Position numbers and translations under genes: made by a program
Notes under the pieces: model-generated
What the model was told of the DNA's origin: nothing
The model's database searches: none
Seen by the model: the letters and a program-made list of their open reading frames with translations, nothing else
Source: Pseudomonas violetae
GTDB taxonomy: Bacteria; Pseudomonadota; Gammaproteobacteria; Pseudomonadales; Pseudomonadaceae
Length of the DNA: 64,000 nucleotides
NCBI RefSeq assembly: GCF_023072615.1
Contig: NZ_JAKNRW010000003.1
Span: 248,001-312,000, forward strand
Direction: 5' to 3'
Part shown: piece after piece, positions 44,084 to 54,352 of the stretch
Layout of the letters: each line of letters starts with the position of its first letter
Numbering within the stretch: the first letter of the stretch is position 1

Positions 44084-46441
44084 ATGCACACCCCTGAGGT
44101 TCGTCAAGAGCACGGCCCAATACAGAACTCTGAACCCCAAGCCACTGGCTCCCATGACCCGGTATGTGGCATGACCGTGAGTAACGACAGCCAGTTCAGC
44201 ACGGAATATGAGGGGCAAAACTACCGGTTCTGCAGCCAGAAATGCCAAACGACCTTCAGGGCAGCGCCCGAGCGTTATCGAATATCTCAACTGAAAATCG
44301 AACCAGTCCCTCAGACAACAACAGAACCGTTAACGGGTGCCGCTGAATACACATGTCCCATGCATCCGGAAATTCGCCAGATCGGCCCCGGCGTCTGCTC
44401 TAAGTGCGGCATGACCTTAGAGCCGGTGATTCCCGAATTGGAGGAAGAAGAGAACTTAGAACTCAAGGACTTCACCCGGCGCTTCTGGTGGACATTGCCA
44501 CTGACAGTGATCGTCACCGTGCTGGCTATGGGTGGCCATGCCCTGGAGCTGTTCCATGGCACCACGCAAAATTGGGTCGAGCTGGGATTGGCTACACCCG
44601 TCGTGCTGTGGGCTGGCTGGCCGTTTTATGTGCGCGGTGTGCGTTCGGTGATTCAGCGAAGTCCGAACATGTGGACGCTAATCGGCCTCGGCACGGCGGC
44701 GGCCTTCCTTTACAGCGTCGTGGCCACCCTGACCCCCGATGTATTCCCCAGCAACTTCATGATGGAGGGTCGCATCGGTGTGTACTTCGAAGCGGCGGCT
44801 GTGATCATTTCACTGACCCTTCTCGGCCAGATGCTTGAACTCAAGGCTCGCTCGCAAACCTCGGCTGCCATCAAGTCGCTGCTTGGACTTGCACCCAAAA
44901 CTGCCCGACGGATCAATGCCAATGGCACGGAAGAAGACATCCCTCTGACACACGTACACAGCGGCGACACATTACGTGTGCGTCCGGGCGAAAAAGTGCC
45001 TGTCGACGGCCAGGTCTTGCAAGGCGAAAGCGCTGTAGATGAGTCGATGCTCACCGGCGAGCCAATACCAATAATGAAAAGGGCCGGCGACGCACTGATC
45101 GGAGCCACCCTCAACATTCACGGCAGTCTGTTGATGCAGGCGCAGAAGATAGGGTCGGCGACCCTGCTCGCACAGATTGTGCAGATGGTTGTGCAGGCAC
45201 AGCGCTCAAAAGCGCCGATGCAACGGCTGGCAGACGTGATTGCCAGTTACTTCGTGATCGTTGTGATTGCTATCGCCGCGCTGACGCTACTCGGTTGGGG
45301 GCTGTGGGGGCCCGAGCCAAGTTGGGTGTTCGGACTGATCAACGCTGTCGCGGTCATGATCATTGCCTGTCCCTGTGCCCTTGGCCTAGCGACACCGATG
45401 TCAGTCATGGTCGCCACCGGGAAGGCTGCTGGCAGCGGCGTATTGTTTCGCGATGCCGCCGCCATCGAAAACCTGCGCAAGATAGACATCTTGATAGTCG
45501 ACAAAACTGGCACCCTCACTGAAGGTCGACCAGCGTTCCATAGCGTCGAGGCCGTACCCGGATTTACTCAGGATGAAGTGTTGCGCCTAGCCGCAAGTCT
45601 CGATCAGGGCAGTGAGCATCCATTGGCCCACGCCATCGTCGAGCAGGCTCGTGCCGCAGGGCTAAAACTGGTCACGCCTGAAACCTTCGAGTCAGCCTCA
45701 GGTATCGGCGTAAGCGGTCAGGTGGAGGGTCGCCGCCTGATGCTAGGCAATACCGCGTTGATGCAGGAGGCGGGCGTTTCCACCGATAGCTTGCAAGCAC
45801 ATGCCGAGAAGCTACGCGGCGACGGTACGAGCATCATGTACCTGGCAGTCGATGGCGCCCTGGCGGGTTTGCTGGCTGTTGCCGACCCCATCAAACCCAC
45901 CACGAAGCTGGCCGTCGAGCGTCTGCAGGCGGATGGCGTCAAGGTCATCATGGCCACTGGCGACGGCCTTACGACTGCTCGCTCGGTAGCTCGCCAGTTG
46001 GGCATCGAGGAGGTTCACGGCGAGGTCAAACCGCAAGATAAAGAGCGTCTGGTGGCATCTCTGCAACAAGCCGGACACCGGGTGGCGATGGCTGGCGACG
46101 GCATTAATGATGCCCCCGCACTGGCTCGCGCTGATATAGGTATCGCCATGGGCACTGGCACTGACGTGGCGATGAACAGCGCTCAGGTCACCCTGGTCAA
46201 GGGGGATCTGCTCGGTATCCTGCGTGCTCGCAGCCTGTCAGTCGCAACGGTGAGAAATATGCACCAGAACCTGACCTTCGCCTTCCTCTACAACGCCATG
46301 GGTATCCCACTGGCTGCCGGCTTGTTCTATCCACTTACCGGTCACCTTCTGTCACCGCTCATTGCCGCACTGGCCATGAGCGTGAGCTCGGCGTCGGTAG
46401 TATTCAACGCCTTGCGTCTGCGCCAGGCTTCCATTGATTGA
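44084..46441 (+). CDS. Copper-exporting P1B-type ATPase with YHS and HMBD N-terminal domains
   Basis: The 785-aa pump exports Cu(I) or Ag(I) from the cytoplasm. It begins with a YHS domain ([30 protein letters not shown]) and a heavy-metal-binding domain ([20 protein letters not shown]). Then come eight TM segments, the CPC metal site in [17 protein letters not shown], the phosphorylation site [11 protein letters not shown] and [13 protein letters not shown] plus HMBD in place of classical CxxC domains is typical of CopF/SilP-like pumps of metal islands. Confidence 0.94.
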   Translation: MHTPEVRQEHGPIQNSEPQATGSHDPVCGMTVSNDSQFSTEYEGQNYRFCSQKCQTTFRAAPERYRISQLKIEPVPQTTTEPLTGAAEYTCPMHPEIRQIGPGVCSKCGMTLEPVIPELEEEENLELKDFTRRFWWTLPLTVIVTVLAMGGHALELFHGTTQNWVELGLATPVVLWAGWPFYVRGVRSVIQRSPNMWTLIGLGTAAAFLYSVVATLTPDVFPSNFMMEGRIGVYFEAAAVIISLTLLGQMLELKARSQTSAAIKSLLGLAPKTARRINANGTEEDIPLTHVHSGDTLRVRPGEKVPVDGQVLQGESAVDESMLTGEPIPIMKRAGDALIGATLNIHGSLLMQAQKIGSATLLAQIVQMVVQAQRSKAPMQRLADVIASYFVIVVIAIAALTLLGWGLWGPEPSWVFGLINAVAVMIIACPCALGLATPMSVMVATGKAAGSGVLFRDAAAIENLRKIDILIVDKTGTLTEGRPAFHSVEAVPGFTQDEVLRLAASLDQGSEHPLAHAIVEQARAAGLKLVTPETFESASGIGVSGQVEGRRLMLGNTALMQEAGVSTDSLQAHAEKLRGDGTSIMYLAVDGALAGLLAVADPIKPTTKLAVERLQADGVKVIMATGDGLTTARSVARQLGIEEVHGEVKPQDKERLVASLQQAGHRVAMAGDGINDAPALARADIGIAMGTGTDVAMNSAQVTLVKGDLLGILRARSLSVATVRNMHQNLTFAFLYNAMGIPLAAGLFYPLTGHLLSPLIAALAMSVSSASVVFNALRLRQASID

Positions 46442-46455
46442 GTGAAAACGACCGC

Positions 46456-46487
46456 TTGACCTTGCCATGGCAGCAAGGTTGAGGATA
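46456..46487 (+). promoter_or_regulatory. CueR-type promoter of the copZ-like gene
   Basis: The dyad ACCTTGC-CATGGCA-GCAAGGT (46459-46479) overlaps the -35 TTGACC (46456-46461); the -10 GGATAA region follows after a 19-20 bp spacer. Over-long spacing with a dyad in the spacer is the signature of MerR-family (CueR) activated promoters. No merR gene is in the window. Confidence 0.78.
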
Positions 46488-46555
46488 AGCCAACGCCGCA
46501 GAAAAGCCTCATGCGTCAGTCTTTCCATGATCAATTTTGTTGTGAGGAGTCACCA

Positions 46556-46828
46556 ATGAAAGCTGTTGAACTGCAAGTCCAAGGCATGAGCTGTGGCTCA
46601 TGTGTCAAACATGTCACTGAAGCGCTACGCCCACTTGAAGGAGTCAGTGACGTAACAGTGGATCTACAAGCCGGACGGGTGAAGGTCAGCGGCGATTCGG
46701 ACAGCCATGCGCTGCTTACAGCCCTGGAGAACGCGGGCTATCCAGCACAGCTGGCGACAGTGGAAAGCGTAGCGAGTAAGAAAACCTCAGGTTGTGGCAG
46801 GAACGGCGGTGGTTGCTGCTGCCGGTAA
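46556..46828 (+). CDS. CopZ-like copper chaperone with Cys-rich tail
   Basis: ATG 46556 gives 90 aa with an HMA domain: MKAVELQVQGMSCGSCVKHV has the MxCxxC copper site, followed by the ferredoxin-like fold (VSDVTVDLQAGRVKVSGDSD). The C-terminus SGCGRNGGGCCCR adds four Cys. It probably hands Cu(I) to the P-type ATPase. It lies downstream of a CueR-type promoter, 114 bp after the ATPase. Confidence 0.85.
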   Translation: MKAVELQVQGMSCGSCVKHVTEALRPLEGVSDVTVDLQAGRVKVSGDSDSHALLTALENAGYPAQLATVESVASKKTSGCGRNGGGCCCR

Positions 46829-46856
46829 GCATTATTTTTAAACTGGAGAACTCCCA

Positions 46857-46980
46857 TGAAAACCAGTCTGCGTATCGCTGCGTTCACGAACTACTCATGA
46901 CCGGAGCGGCACAAGCAGCTGAAGTCATCGACGTTTACCGCGATCCTAACTACGGCTGTTGCAGGATGCAGCCATCAATT
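46857..46980 (+). pseudogene. Truncated second DUF411 (copG) copy
   Basis: An ATG at 46857 begins MKTSLRIAAFTNYS then hits TGA. In another frame the sequence continues TGAAQAAEVIDVYRDPNYGC with a following CRM, which matches the DUF411 core (copG at 37371: AAEPLTIDVHRDANCGCC). The rest of the domain is missing. A frameshift plus truncation mark it as dead. Confidence 0.8.
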
Positions 46981-47290
46981 TCAACATACATGAGGCCATG
47001 ATAGATCTCTCTTTGACTGCCAGTAGGCCTGCGCTATGGTGTATGCCAAGCGCGACTTCCGTCTGGTAGAACTCACGAGCGTCGATAGGGAAGGTTGTGT
47101 TCAAATCATTTGCGTCCGACTAATCGCTTGCCCATAGCTAAGCTGTGGTGTGAAGTGACGTTGGTGGTGAGATCGCTCCTTCGGGGCAACTGGGCCCGGC
47201 TCGATATTAGCTTCTCGGGCGACTTTCAGAGCGTTCAGCTATGCATTGCCTGGAGTGCGGCTGCGGCAGTCTCGGTAGACGGAGGTGCGA
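46981..47290. other. 310 bp without a gene
   Basis: No coding frame is supported (47095-47322 is a shadow). The next gene starts at 47291 with a GGAGG site. Nothing else is recognised. Confidence 0.4.
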
Positions 47291-47740
47291 GTGCTGACAT
47301 CGGTGAAAGAGTACCAACCTGAGGAGTCAATCTCAGGAAGTATTTGGACAGCCTTGGGATTGCCATCGCGCGGCGCCACGCTTTTTGACCTCGTTCGCAC
47401 TGGACTACCTTTCGAATTTCTCGACCAGATAGCGAACCTTCTTCAGATCAAGCGAGAGGTGATTGCTAAGGCTATTTGGGTATCTCCCCAAACGTTGGCA
47501 CGCCGGGCGAAAGCAGGTCGTTTTAGCACTATCGAAAGCGATCGCTTGGTTTCCTTGATCGCTGTCTTTCAAGTAGCCCTTGCCCTGTTCGAGAGCGACG
47601 TCGGCGCGGCGAAGGATTGGATGACCTCGCCGGTTCGTGGCCTGGGATCGAAGCGTCCATTGGAAATGTTGGGAACTAGAGCCGAAACTGAAGCTGTGCT
47701 CGATCATATCGGTCGACTGGAGAGAGGAGTCCTAGCTTAG
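47291..47740 (+). CDS. Xre/MbcA/ParS-type antitoxin, orphan
   Basis: I start at GTG 47291 (GGAGG just upstream). This 149-aa protein has ATLFDLVRTGLPFEFLDQIA and KREVIAKAIWVSPQTLARRA with an HTH, then RLVSLIAVFQVALALFESDV and a C-terminal toxin-binding end (AAKDWMTSPVRGLGSKRPLE; MLGTRAETEAVLDHIGRLER). This is the MbcA/ParS fold of RES/Xre toxin-antitoxin pairs. No RES toxin gene follows within 600 bp, so it is an orphan. Confidence 0.82.
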   Translation: MLTSVKEYQPEESISGSIWTALGLPSRGATLFDLVRTGLPFEFLDQIANLLQIKREVIAKAIWVSPQTLARRAKAGRFSTIESDRLVSLIAVFQVALALFESDVGAAKDWMTSPVRGLGSKRPLEMLGTRAETEAVLDHIGRLERGVLA

Positions 47741-48110
47741 TTTCAACGCACGCTTCACTCAGAATGGCAGATCAGAGGTTGATTGTTGCTATCGCTACTT
47801 CGGGCCCGTGAGGCCCGGCTCGGTGTGACGCTTTATTGAGCCGGACACTCCGTAGGGTTCAGCTAGCGTCAAATGGGTGTAAATGGGTGTGTAATTGGGT
47901 TTTAAGGCGCTTATGTGAAAGACTTCGCACTCCTACAGTGGCGGCAGTTCGAAGCTCGTTCATCAGCGTCCTGGTGTCGAATAGTAGATATACGTCGGAG
48001 GTAGCTCAGAGTTCCTCGAGGTCACTTGTCCGGCTTCCCTGGAAGACCGCGTTGAGTTGCCAAGCCAAACGTGTCACCGCGAAGGATCTGGTCTGCTTCA
48101 TCAGTAAACC
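47741..48110. other. 370 bp without a gene
   Basis: No supported frame; the + frame 47836-48147 has no ribosome binding site. A short direct repeat AAATGGGTGT (about 47871 and 47882) is present. No RES toxin remnant was found. Confidence 0.4.
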
Positions 48111-48332
48111 TTACTTGAGCCCATCGCTCACGTTTGATGGCCGATAGCTGGGCAAAACACACGTTTCACAGAGGTGGGATCTCATACTATTCGCCGGCGT
48201 GCTGGGAGCACTTTCCCAATGTGCTGTGAGCGTGCCGAACTCAGGCGCAACGCCCTCAATTCGGACATTGCCTCCATATCGACCCGAGAGAATATCCCGT
48301 GCATCAGCTGTAACGTCTTGGGTTATTTCCAC
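48111..48332 (-). pseudogene. Remnant of a small conserved Pseudomonas protein
   Basis: The frame starts MEITQDVTADARDILSGRYG and contains APEFGTLTAHW and SHLCETCVLPSY. The layout (strand, acidic, FGTL-AHW, LCE-C) resembles a family of small Pseudomonas proteins that I remember by their terminal LCExCF motif. The end here is altered, so this may be decayed. Confidence is low. Confidence 0.4.
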
Positions 48333-48404
48333 CTGTCATCGAAAGCTACAAGCGCGCCATGATCAGTTCACGAGGTGGTACAAAACTACGCCACAAGCAG
48401 ATGA

Positions 48405-48887
48405 TCAGCCGGTCTGTCGATCAAGAGCCTTTTGAATAGCTGTTACCGATCCAATCCAATGTCGCCTATTTTCATAGGGTGTGAATCCCAGCCGTTCCGC
48501 GAACGCAGATGCGTTGGCATTGGCGCATTCGACCGCCAGATATCGATAGCCGAATTTCGGCGCCAAATCTACAAGCAGCTCCACCAACGCCCGACCATGG
48601 CCAACCCGTTGCTGCTTGAATCCTATACGAGCCAGCACAAGGCATTCACGGGGCCAGAATTCCTGGGATTTTAAGAACATCCGGAAGTAGAGGTCGTACT
48701 GCCTTGTAAAAGCGGAGACGGTTCCGAATGATCTCCAGAGGCGTTGCTGAACGTACCTGGCCTTGTAGTTGAACCGATCCAGGATGAACTCTGCCAGATA
48801 CGGTATGAGCTCATCACAGCGTTGCGCTGAAAAAGCGTGCCACTCGTCATCACTGGCATCGACCGCAGGAAGGGTTGGCATTGTCAT
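48405..48887 (-). CDS. GNAT-family N-acetyltransferase
   Basis: The 160-aa product starts MTMPTLPAVDASDDEWHAF. Motif A is LVLARIGFKQQRVGHGRALV, with the acetyl-CoA loop QQRVGHG (Q/R-x-x-G-x-G), followed by LVDLAPKFGYRYLAVECANA and ERLGFTPYENRRHWIG. The substrate is unknown. It lies between the metal block and the recombinase operon and faces away from it. Confidence 0.85.
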   Translation of the reverse strand: MTMPTLPAVDASDDEWHAFSAQRCDELIPYLAEFILDRFNYKARYVQQRLWRSFGTVSAFTRQYDLYFRMFLKSQEFWPRECLVLARIGFKQQRVGHGRALVELLVDLAPKFGYRYLAVECANANASAFAERLGFTPYENRRHWIGSVTAIQKALDRQTG

Positions 48888-49619
48888 GATCCTATCCCAA
48901 GAAAGAAGAGCGAAGTGTAGGTGCGGTTAATCCATTCGCTTGGCCTACATCAGACTTCAATCATGGCTCACTCGATATAGGGTCGCGCGCCGCATTGATG
49001 TACTTGCTGACGACGCCCTTGGACGGTTACAGGGAGCGGGCGGTGTTCGTGGGACGGGTTGGCCTCGAACTTGAGTCGCAGGCATTCTTTGATATTACGC
49101 ATGGCTACTTGCTGCGCCGCCACCTTTTGACTCCCGGAAATGGGGCTGGGGAGGTGGCGTGTCAGGTCATGCGCAACAGTGTGGAGGGTGTTTCCCTAAG
49201 GCGTGACCGGCTGTTTCGGAACAGGATAAACGGTCACGTTTAGCGAAATGGTCGGTCACAGCTCTTCGCCCCAGCGTACCGCCCCGTCCGCTTCAACAAA
49301 CAGCCACACCCCCAAGCCAAAGCCTCTCGACCCAAGCCGACGAAGCCAATCGACAGGCAACGTAAACCAGACCTTCAAAAAAGACATAGTTACAACGTAT
49401 AATAAATTTCTCAAAGCATACTCCTTGTGTAATAGGTTGTCAATATATGTTTAATGTTTCGCTTCTTCGCCACTCCCCGCATGCGCCTCACCTTCCCTCA
49501 TGCCTCGGCAGCCCGATCTCCCTGCTGGCCACTGAGGATCGTCTCCCACGAAAGTCTAGCGATAGGCCGCGTACGTCTAAGGAAGCAACTGCCCACCAAG
49601 TCAAACGGGGAGTTAGCCT
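48888..49619. other. 732 bp non-coding region upstream of the recombinase operon
   Basis: Frames at 48995-49243 and 49248-49454 have no convincing start or composition. From 49380 it turns AT-rich: TATAATAAAT at about 49399 and TTGTCA...TTTAAT at about 49438-49455 are possible promoter elements for the operon starting at 49620. Confidence 0.45.
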
Positions 49620-50987
49620 GTGAAAAACGTGCGCCTGATCGACCGAGGCATCCCACGCCTGTATGAGATTGCAACGGGCCGACCTGTTGACGTGTTCAAC
49701 ACCTACTCGGATCTGTTGTTCAACAGCCTGTACCAATCAAGCGGCGCCAGTACTCCCCACCTGTACTGTCCCGATGTGGCACATTTCTTAGACTACTGCT
49801 ACGAAACCGGCGTCTTAGGGGATCGGTGCCTTACCCCTAAGGCAGCAAACATAACCATCTGTCAGTATCAGAATTATCTGACCGAGGCCGAAAACAGCAA
49901 AGACTTCATCGTCAGACGCGCTGCAAAAGCACTCAATCGCAAACCAGTAAGCAAGGTCGCCGCCGCCCGATATATAGCAGCGGTCAATCATTTTTTGCAT
50001 GCCAGCACCACGCTGATCCATGACACGGCGTCGTTTACGAGCATCCTTTTCGGAGGAAAACCAGTTCCGCTACTCACTCTCCCCGCTGTAAAACCAAGAA
50101 GACGGAGCCAGTCAGAACGGGGCAAAATCCTCGAAAACACTCTTCAGTACGGCGCGCGCAGATCTGATTTTGCATTCGCTCCTGGGGGGATCCCAAGCCC
50201 CAAGTTAGAACGAGATGACTCAACGCGAGACTTCCCTACACGTCATATCCTGAGCCTACTTCGCAGTGCACCAAGTGCGCTATACCGCTGCCTGTGGGCA
50301 CTGCAGGCAGGCGGCGGCTTAAGGATTTCTGAAGCATTTCTCATCAAGTTAACCGACATTCATCGCAAGAACAGGACTATTCAAATTGAAGATCCGGATA
50401 ACCAGCGTGACCCATCCAAGAAGAGAGATGGATCAGCGCTTCCGTTCAAGGGGCGTCAGACCACCTCCGTCATCATGTTCGAGCCTTACAAGAGCATTTT
50501 TTTTGAGGCCCTAGACCAATACCGAGCGGAACGTCCAGCATCTTCATCCGACTTTTTATTCGTGTCAGAAAAGCCTGGGAGTTATGGAGAACCAATCATA
50601 CTCTCGGAAAAGTTTAACAGCGTGACCAAGGCCTACAACGAGACGCTTAAAAACATCCAAAGATCGTTTGGCATGACGATGGACGGTATCAAGCTCTTTA
50701 CTTCTCATAGTCTTCGTCATTTCTATGGAAACTGGGCCCGCAACTGCGTCCATATTCCTGGGCGTAGCCGTATTGGGCTTGAACTCTCCGAGATTCAACT
50801 TTTAATGGGTCATAAGGACATTAAGTCGACTGAGCGCTATGCGCGTCTTGATGCAATGAATATAGCTGCTGAAATTGCCGCAGCCAACCAACTCGTTCAT
50901 TGCTGGAGTTCCAGCTATAGCGCAGATCTGGTCAGAGGGCAAACGTACGCTAGACTCGCTGACGAACTCATGGCGAGGGCTGCTTGA
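49620..50987 (+). CDS. Tyrosine recombinase (455 aa), first gene of the integration module
   Basis: It starts at GTG 49620 with GGGAG upstream. The catalytic Arg I lies in LQAGGGLRISEAFLIKLTDI. HSLRHFYGNWARNC gives H-x-x-R, and IQLLMGHKDIKSTERYARL ends with the nucleophilic Tyr and a conserved GH. So the active set R-HxxR-H-Y is complete. The N-terminus (CYETGVLGDRCLTPKAANI; NYLTEAENSKDFI) is a typical SAM-like arm-binding domain. It resembles TnpA of Tn554 and GinA of GInts. The stop overlaps the next gene (TGATG). Confidence 0.88.
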   Translation: MKNVRLIDRGIPRLYEIATGRPVDVFNTYSDLLFNSLYQSSGASTPHLYCPDVAHFLDYCYETGVLGDRCLTPKAANITICQYQNYLTEAENSKDFIVRRAAKALNRKPVSKVAAARYIAAVNHFLHASTTLIHDTASFTSILFGGKPVPLLTLPAVKPRRRSQSERGKILENTLQYGARRSDFAFAPGGIPSPKLERDDSTRDFPTRHILSLLRSAPSALYRCLWALQAGGGLRISEAFLIKLTDIHRKNRTIQIEDPDNQRDPSKKRDGSALPFKGRQTTSVIMFEPYKSIFFEALDQYRAERPASSSDFLFVSEKPGSYGEPIILSEKFNSVTKAYNETLKNIQRSFGMTMDGIKLFTSHSLRHFYGNWARNCVHIPGRSRIGLELSEIQLLMGHKDIKSTERYARLDAMNIAAEIAAANQLVHCWSSSYSADLVRGQTYARLADELMARAA

Positions 50988-53900
50988 TGATCAATACTTC
51001 AGAGAAAATCATCTGGACAGACACGGGAAATGTAAGCAGATCGATTGATATATTAAGAAACCTTGAATCTATCACGGCAATCAACGCGCAATATAACGGC
51101 GGGCCCGTAGACGAAATTCATAGTCACCAATTTCGTTCGCGTATTGCCCTTTGCATTCTGGCACAGAAAACGAACATTGAACTCTTCAATTTTGACACCC
51201 TAGATGTCCTTTACACCATCACGACCACACCCAGCACGTCTATTTATTACCTGAAGAGTCTATATAAGAAAGTCACTGGACTCACTCCGAACTACATCGC
51301 CGATATCGAAGGCCTTAAAGCGCCTCTTCGGGCGATGTTTGCGATTCTTTGGTCTGAAGGCGCTCTAACACTGCCATTCTCTTTTAGGACTGACGGAGCT
51401 TGGCAAAAATATCCTGAGCTCAAAGAAAAAACCCAAGGATTTGTGTACAGCCTCACGAAGGACGCACCATCTTTATCTAAATCTGCTCGCTCTTTCCAGT
51501 ATCGAACCAACTGGCATGGCCTAAAAGATATTTTATTCCAAGAACTCTGGGAGGTAGCGCCAAAGGTAATTGACGCGCAAACAGATATCAAAAAGTCAGG
51601 AGCGGGAGGAAATCTAGAGTTCAGCTATTTAAGTTTCGTAAAGCTCATTTCTGAAACTTTTCCGCAAGTTGTATCAGCCGATCAATGCTTTCATCTTGAA
51701 AAGTACCATCAACACTTGCAGCAAAAGTCTCGGAGCTTTACTGCACTTGAAAATCGTCAAGATTTCGAATCTTTCAGGGAAATGTGGGGCGCCAACTCTG
51801 AGGCTTGGCTAGAAATGACGCCCAAAGAGCGCGAGCGCCTCAGGGCTCAGAAGCGAACCCACGAAAACCATGCTCGGCAAACTCTACTGCGAAAGGAAGA
51901 AGCGATAGAGGCCCGAAAAGTTCTTCATGCCGAAGCAGATGATTTGAGCCCAGAAGCGCTAGCGGTACTTACCCGGAAATCCGTGGTGCGGGTCGCAAAA
52001 AACTTCTCTTGGTTAGCTAACGGAGCGTACATCGGGCTAGAGCATATTGACATCGAAACCCTTTCGGGCCACTGGCGAGCAGCCATCCTGCTTTTTGATA
52101 GTTATCTCGACAAAAAGGAAGTTGGGGCGCGAACAAGAGCGCAATACGGCGTCCATGTGGCGCTCCTTATGGATTATCTTTTTTGTTATCTTCCCCTTTG
52201 GCGAGAGGCTAATGAAAACTCACTGATTGAGATTCCTCGATTCCTGACGGATTTTTACCGAACAATATATTGGAACAATAAATTCGTTGTAGACCTGTCG
52301 AGTTCTGAAAGCAACACGCCCCAGAATGAGTTGAGCAAGATAAAAAACATGCCCCTGACCGCTCTGGATTTTTATCTTACGTGCTACAGCCAAAAAACGA
52401 TCGCAGCATTTATATCCAGCATCCACCTATTTTTCGACGTTGCAATGTTTTCGGGGCGAGATATTTATATCGATGGCGAACCGCTCATCGATGACATGCT
52501 CGTCAACCCAGTTTCCCCTAGGCTCGACTCGCCTGGAAGTGGAGCCAGAACAAAAACAGATAAAGTTGTGCTTCCGCTAGCTTCGGTACCCATCGCAAAA
52601 GAATACATGTTAGCTATTGACCTGATCGGACGAGAGATCCGAGACAAAATCTTGTGCGGAACAATCCCAAGAATAGTTCAAGAGAAAATCAAGAGTTCGG
52701 ATTGGATCGAACTCCAAGATGTCGATATTGTGTATACCATCAAGCTAATAAATCCCAATACGGGAGATATTGTGAAAGAAATAAAGCTTGATCGAATTGT
52801 AAATGCGTATGCTTGGCACCAAGGTAAATATTCGGATAACGGTAATATTTTATGGATGCCTTGGCTCTCCAGCATTCGGATGTTGACTGTGGCGATGTAT
52901 GGAGGATTGCGACTTCAGAATTGTCAATGGTTGGATATACGAAGCTTTGACAAATTTTACGACGCATCAAGTTGCGTCCTTGGATATAACGTCTTATATG
53001 TAAATACAGACAAAAATGGCAATTCTAGGCCTGTCACTCTTTCATCAGAAGTCTTCAATTGCTTGCTCGACGAACGTCGCTTTCAAAACTCTTGGTCACA
53101 CAAGCCGGTCGGCCCCGTCTATTACGAAAATAACAAGAAAGATAAAAATTACGGAGAAATATATCCTTTGTTCAGGAGCCCTTTTAACAAATCAGGACTT
53201 CCATTTTCTGATACCTATTACGCCGATAAGTGGGTGGAAATACTCATTGGCATACAATCCATTTACAATTCAATCGTTCCAAGCGAAAGAGCGCATGAGT
53301 TCACAGTGCCTAACTCGCAGGGAAAGTTATTGGCAGTACACACTCCACATGCGCTACGCGCAACATGGATTACGTACATGACAATTTATGGGCATCTACC
53401 TTTCGCACTCACTGGGCAACAGGTGGGGCATGCCAATCCCAAGACTACCGTTCATTATACGGCCCCTACTCTCCAGCAAACAGAAGAGCATATAAGAGCA
53501 GCCGAAGCCAAAACTCAACAAGCAAGTTGGGATGTACTTTGGGGCGTGCAGCCTTCGATAAAGGCTCAGGGCGACCTGCAAGCCTCTTGGCAGTCTAATA
53601 TCACTGAAACTGCAAAAGCCCAAGGGTTAATTAGCCTAGCCTCTGCAGTGGTAGAAACAGATCAAATGGGGCTCGACCTCATCAAGGTCAAGAATGTGAC
53701 AGAGATTGGCTGGTACCAAACCTGCGCATGCATGCTCAACGGAAAATGTTCGAACAATTTGTTGGCGTTCACTAAATCCCCAAAAACATGTGGACTTTGT
53801 CCGCATGCGGTATATGGCGTGAGTCACCTCCCAGCCATTAACGCAAAGATGCGCTCGCTTATCGATGAATGTGAAGCATTGCGAGAGAGAATTCCTCTGG

Positions 53901-54352
53901 TGGCTACTTCACAAGCTGGCTCACAAGACTTACAAGATCTGCATCATCTATTGACAATTCGAAAGCTGGAGTTGGCTGGCTATGAGCAGGCTCGACAAAT
54001 TCTTAATCAACACATGGAAAGCGAGGAATACAAGACTAAGTATATTTCCCGCTTTGGAGATTTTCGTAATTGTAGCCACGAATTTGATAACAACCATCCT
54101 GTTCAACGCTTCCTCGCTAATATTATCGATGGGCGAGAGTATCCCGCTTTTAGCGCCGACAACTATTTAATTCGATTAAAAAAATTCGCATCTTCCCCGC
54201 ACTTAATGTCTATTGCCCTAGCGAGTCCTGAAGAGAGGGACATTATAGCAAACCAAATTATATTCATGCTGACTAACACAGGCATTACTTTCCAAGAGCT
54301 TTCAACTCGAGTGCAGGAAGCTGGAGTCAAAGGCATCGGACTCGCAGCATGA
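50987..54352 (+). CDS. Large tyrosine recombinase (1121 aa)
   Basis: The ATG at 50987 overlaps the previous stop (a TTG at 50984 is also possible). A long N-terminal region of about 620 aa precedes one catalytic domain: MYGGLRLQNCQWLDIRSF (Arg I), VHTPHALRATWITYMTIYGH (HxLR) and TGQQVGHANPKTTVHYTAPT with the Tyr. Downstream, CACMLNGKCSNNLLAFTKSP, then CGLCPHAV form a Cys cluster (CxC...C...CxxC) likely to bind Zn. It is much longer than TnpB of Tn554 (about 630 aa). A separate C-terminal helical part may join the synapse. Confidence 0.86.
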   Translation: MINTSEKIIWTDTGNVSRSIDILRNLESITAINAQYNGGPVDEIHSHQFRSRIALCILAQKTNIELFNFDTLDVLYTITTTPSTSIYYLKSLYKKVTGLTPNYIADIEGLKAPLRAMFAILWSEGALTLPFSFRTDGAWQKYPELKEKTQGFVYSLTKDAPSLSKSARSFQYRTNWHGLKDILFQELWEVAPKVIDAQTDIKKSGAGGNLEFSYLSFVKLISETFPQVVSADQCFHLEKYHQHLQQKSRSFTALENRQDFESFREMWGANSEAWLEMTPKERERLRAQKRTHENHARQTLLRKEEAIEARKVLHAEADDLSPEALAVLTRKSVVRVAKNFSWLANGAYIGLEHIDIETLSGHWRAAILLFDSYLDKKEVGARTRAQYGVHVALLMDYLFCYLPLWREANENSLIEIPRFLTDFYRTIYWNNKFVVDLSSSESNTPQNELSKIKNMPLTALDFYLTCYSQKTIAAFISSIHLFFDVAMFSGRDIYIDGEPLIDDMLVNPVSPRLDSPGSGARTKTDKVVLPLASVPIAKEYMLAIDLIGREIRDKILCGTIPRIVQEKIKSSDWIELQDVDIVYTIKLINPNTGDIVKEIKLDRIVNAYAWHQGKYSDNGNILWMPWLSSIRMLTVAMYGGLRLQNCQWLDIRSFDKFYDASSCVLGYNVLYVNTDKNGNSRPVTLSSEVFNCLLDERRFQNSWSHKPVGPVYYENNKKDKNYGEIYPLFRSPFNKSGLPFSDTYYADKWVEILIGIQSIYNSIVPSERAHEFTVPNSQGKLLAVHTPHALRATWITYMTIYGHLPFALTGQQVGHANPKTTVHYTAPTLQQTEEHIRAAEAKTQQASWDVLWGVQPSIKAQGDLQASWQSNITETAKAQGLISLASAVVETDQMGLDLIKVKNVTEIGWYQTCACMLNGKCSNNLLAFTKSPKTCGLCPHAVYGVSHLPAINAKMRSLIDECEALRERIPLVATSQAGSQDLQDLHHLLTIRKLELAGYEQARQILNQHMESEEYKTKYISRFGDFRNCSHEFDNNHPVQRFLANIIDGREYPAFSADNYLIRLKKFASSPHLMSIALASPEERDIIANQIIFMLTNTGITFQELSTRVQEAGVKGIGLAA

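Noticed and set aside
48995..49454. Two + strand ORFs of 82 and 68 codons
   Set aside because: Weak starts and no recognisable protein features; treated as non-coding upstream DNA of the recombinase operon.
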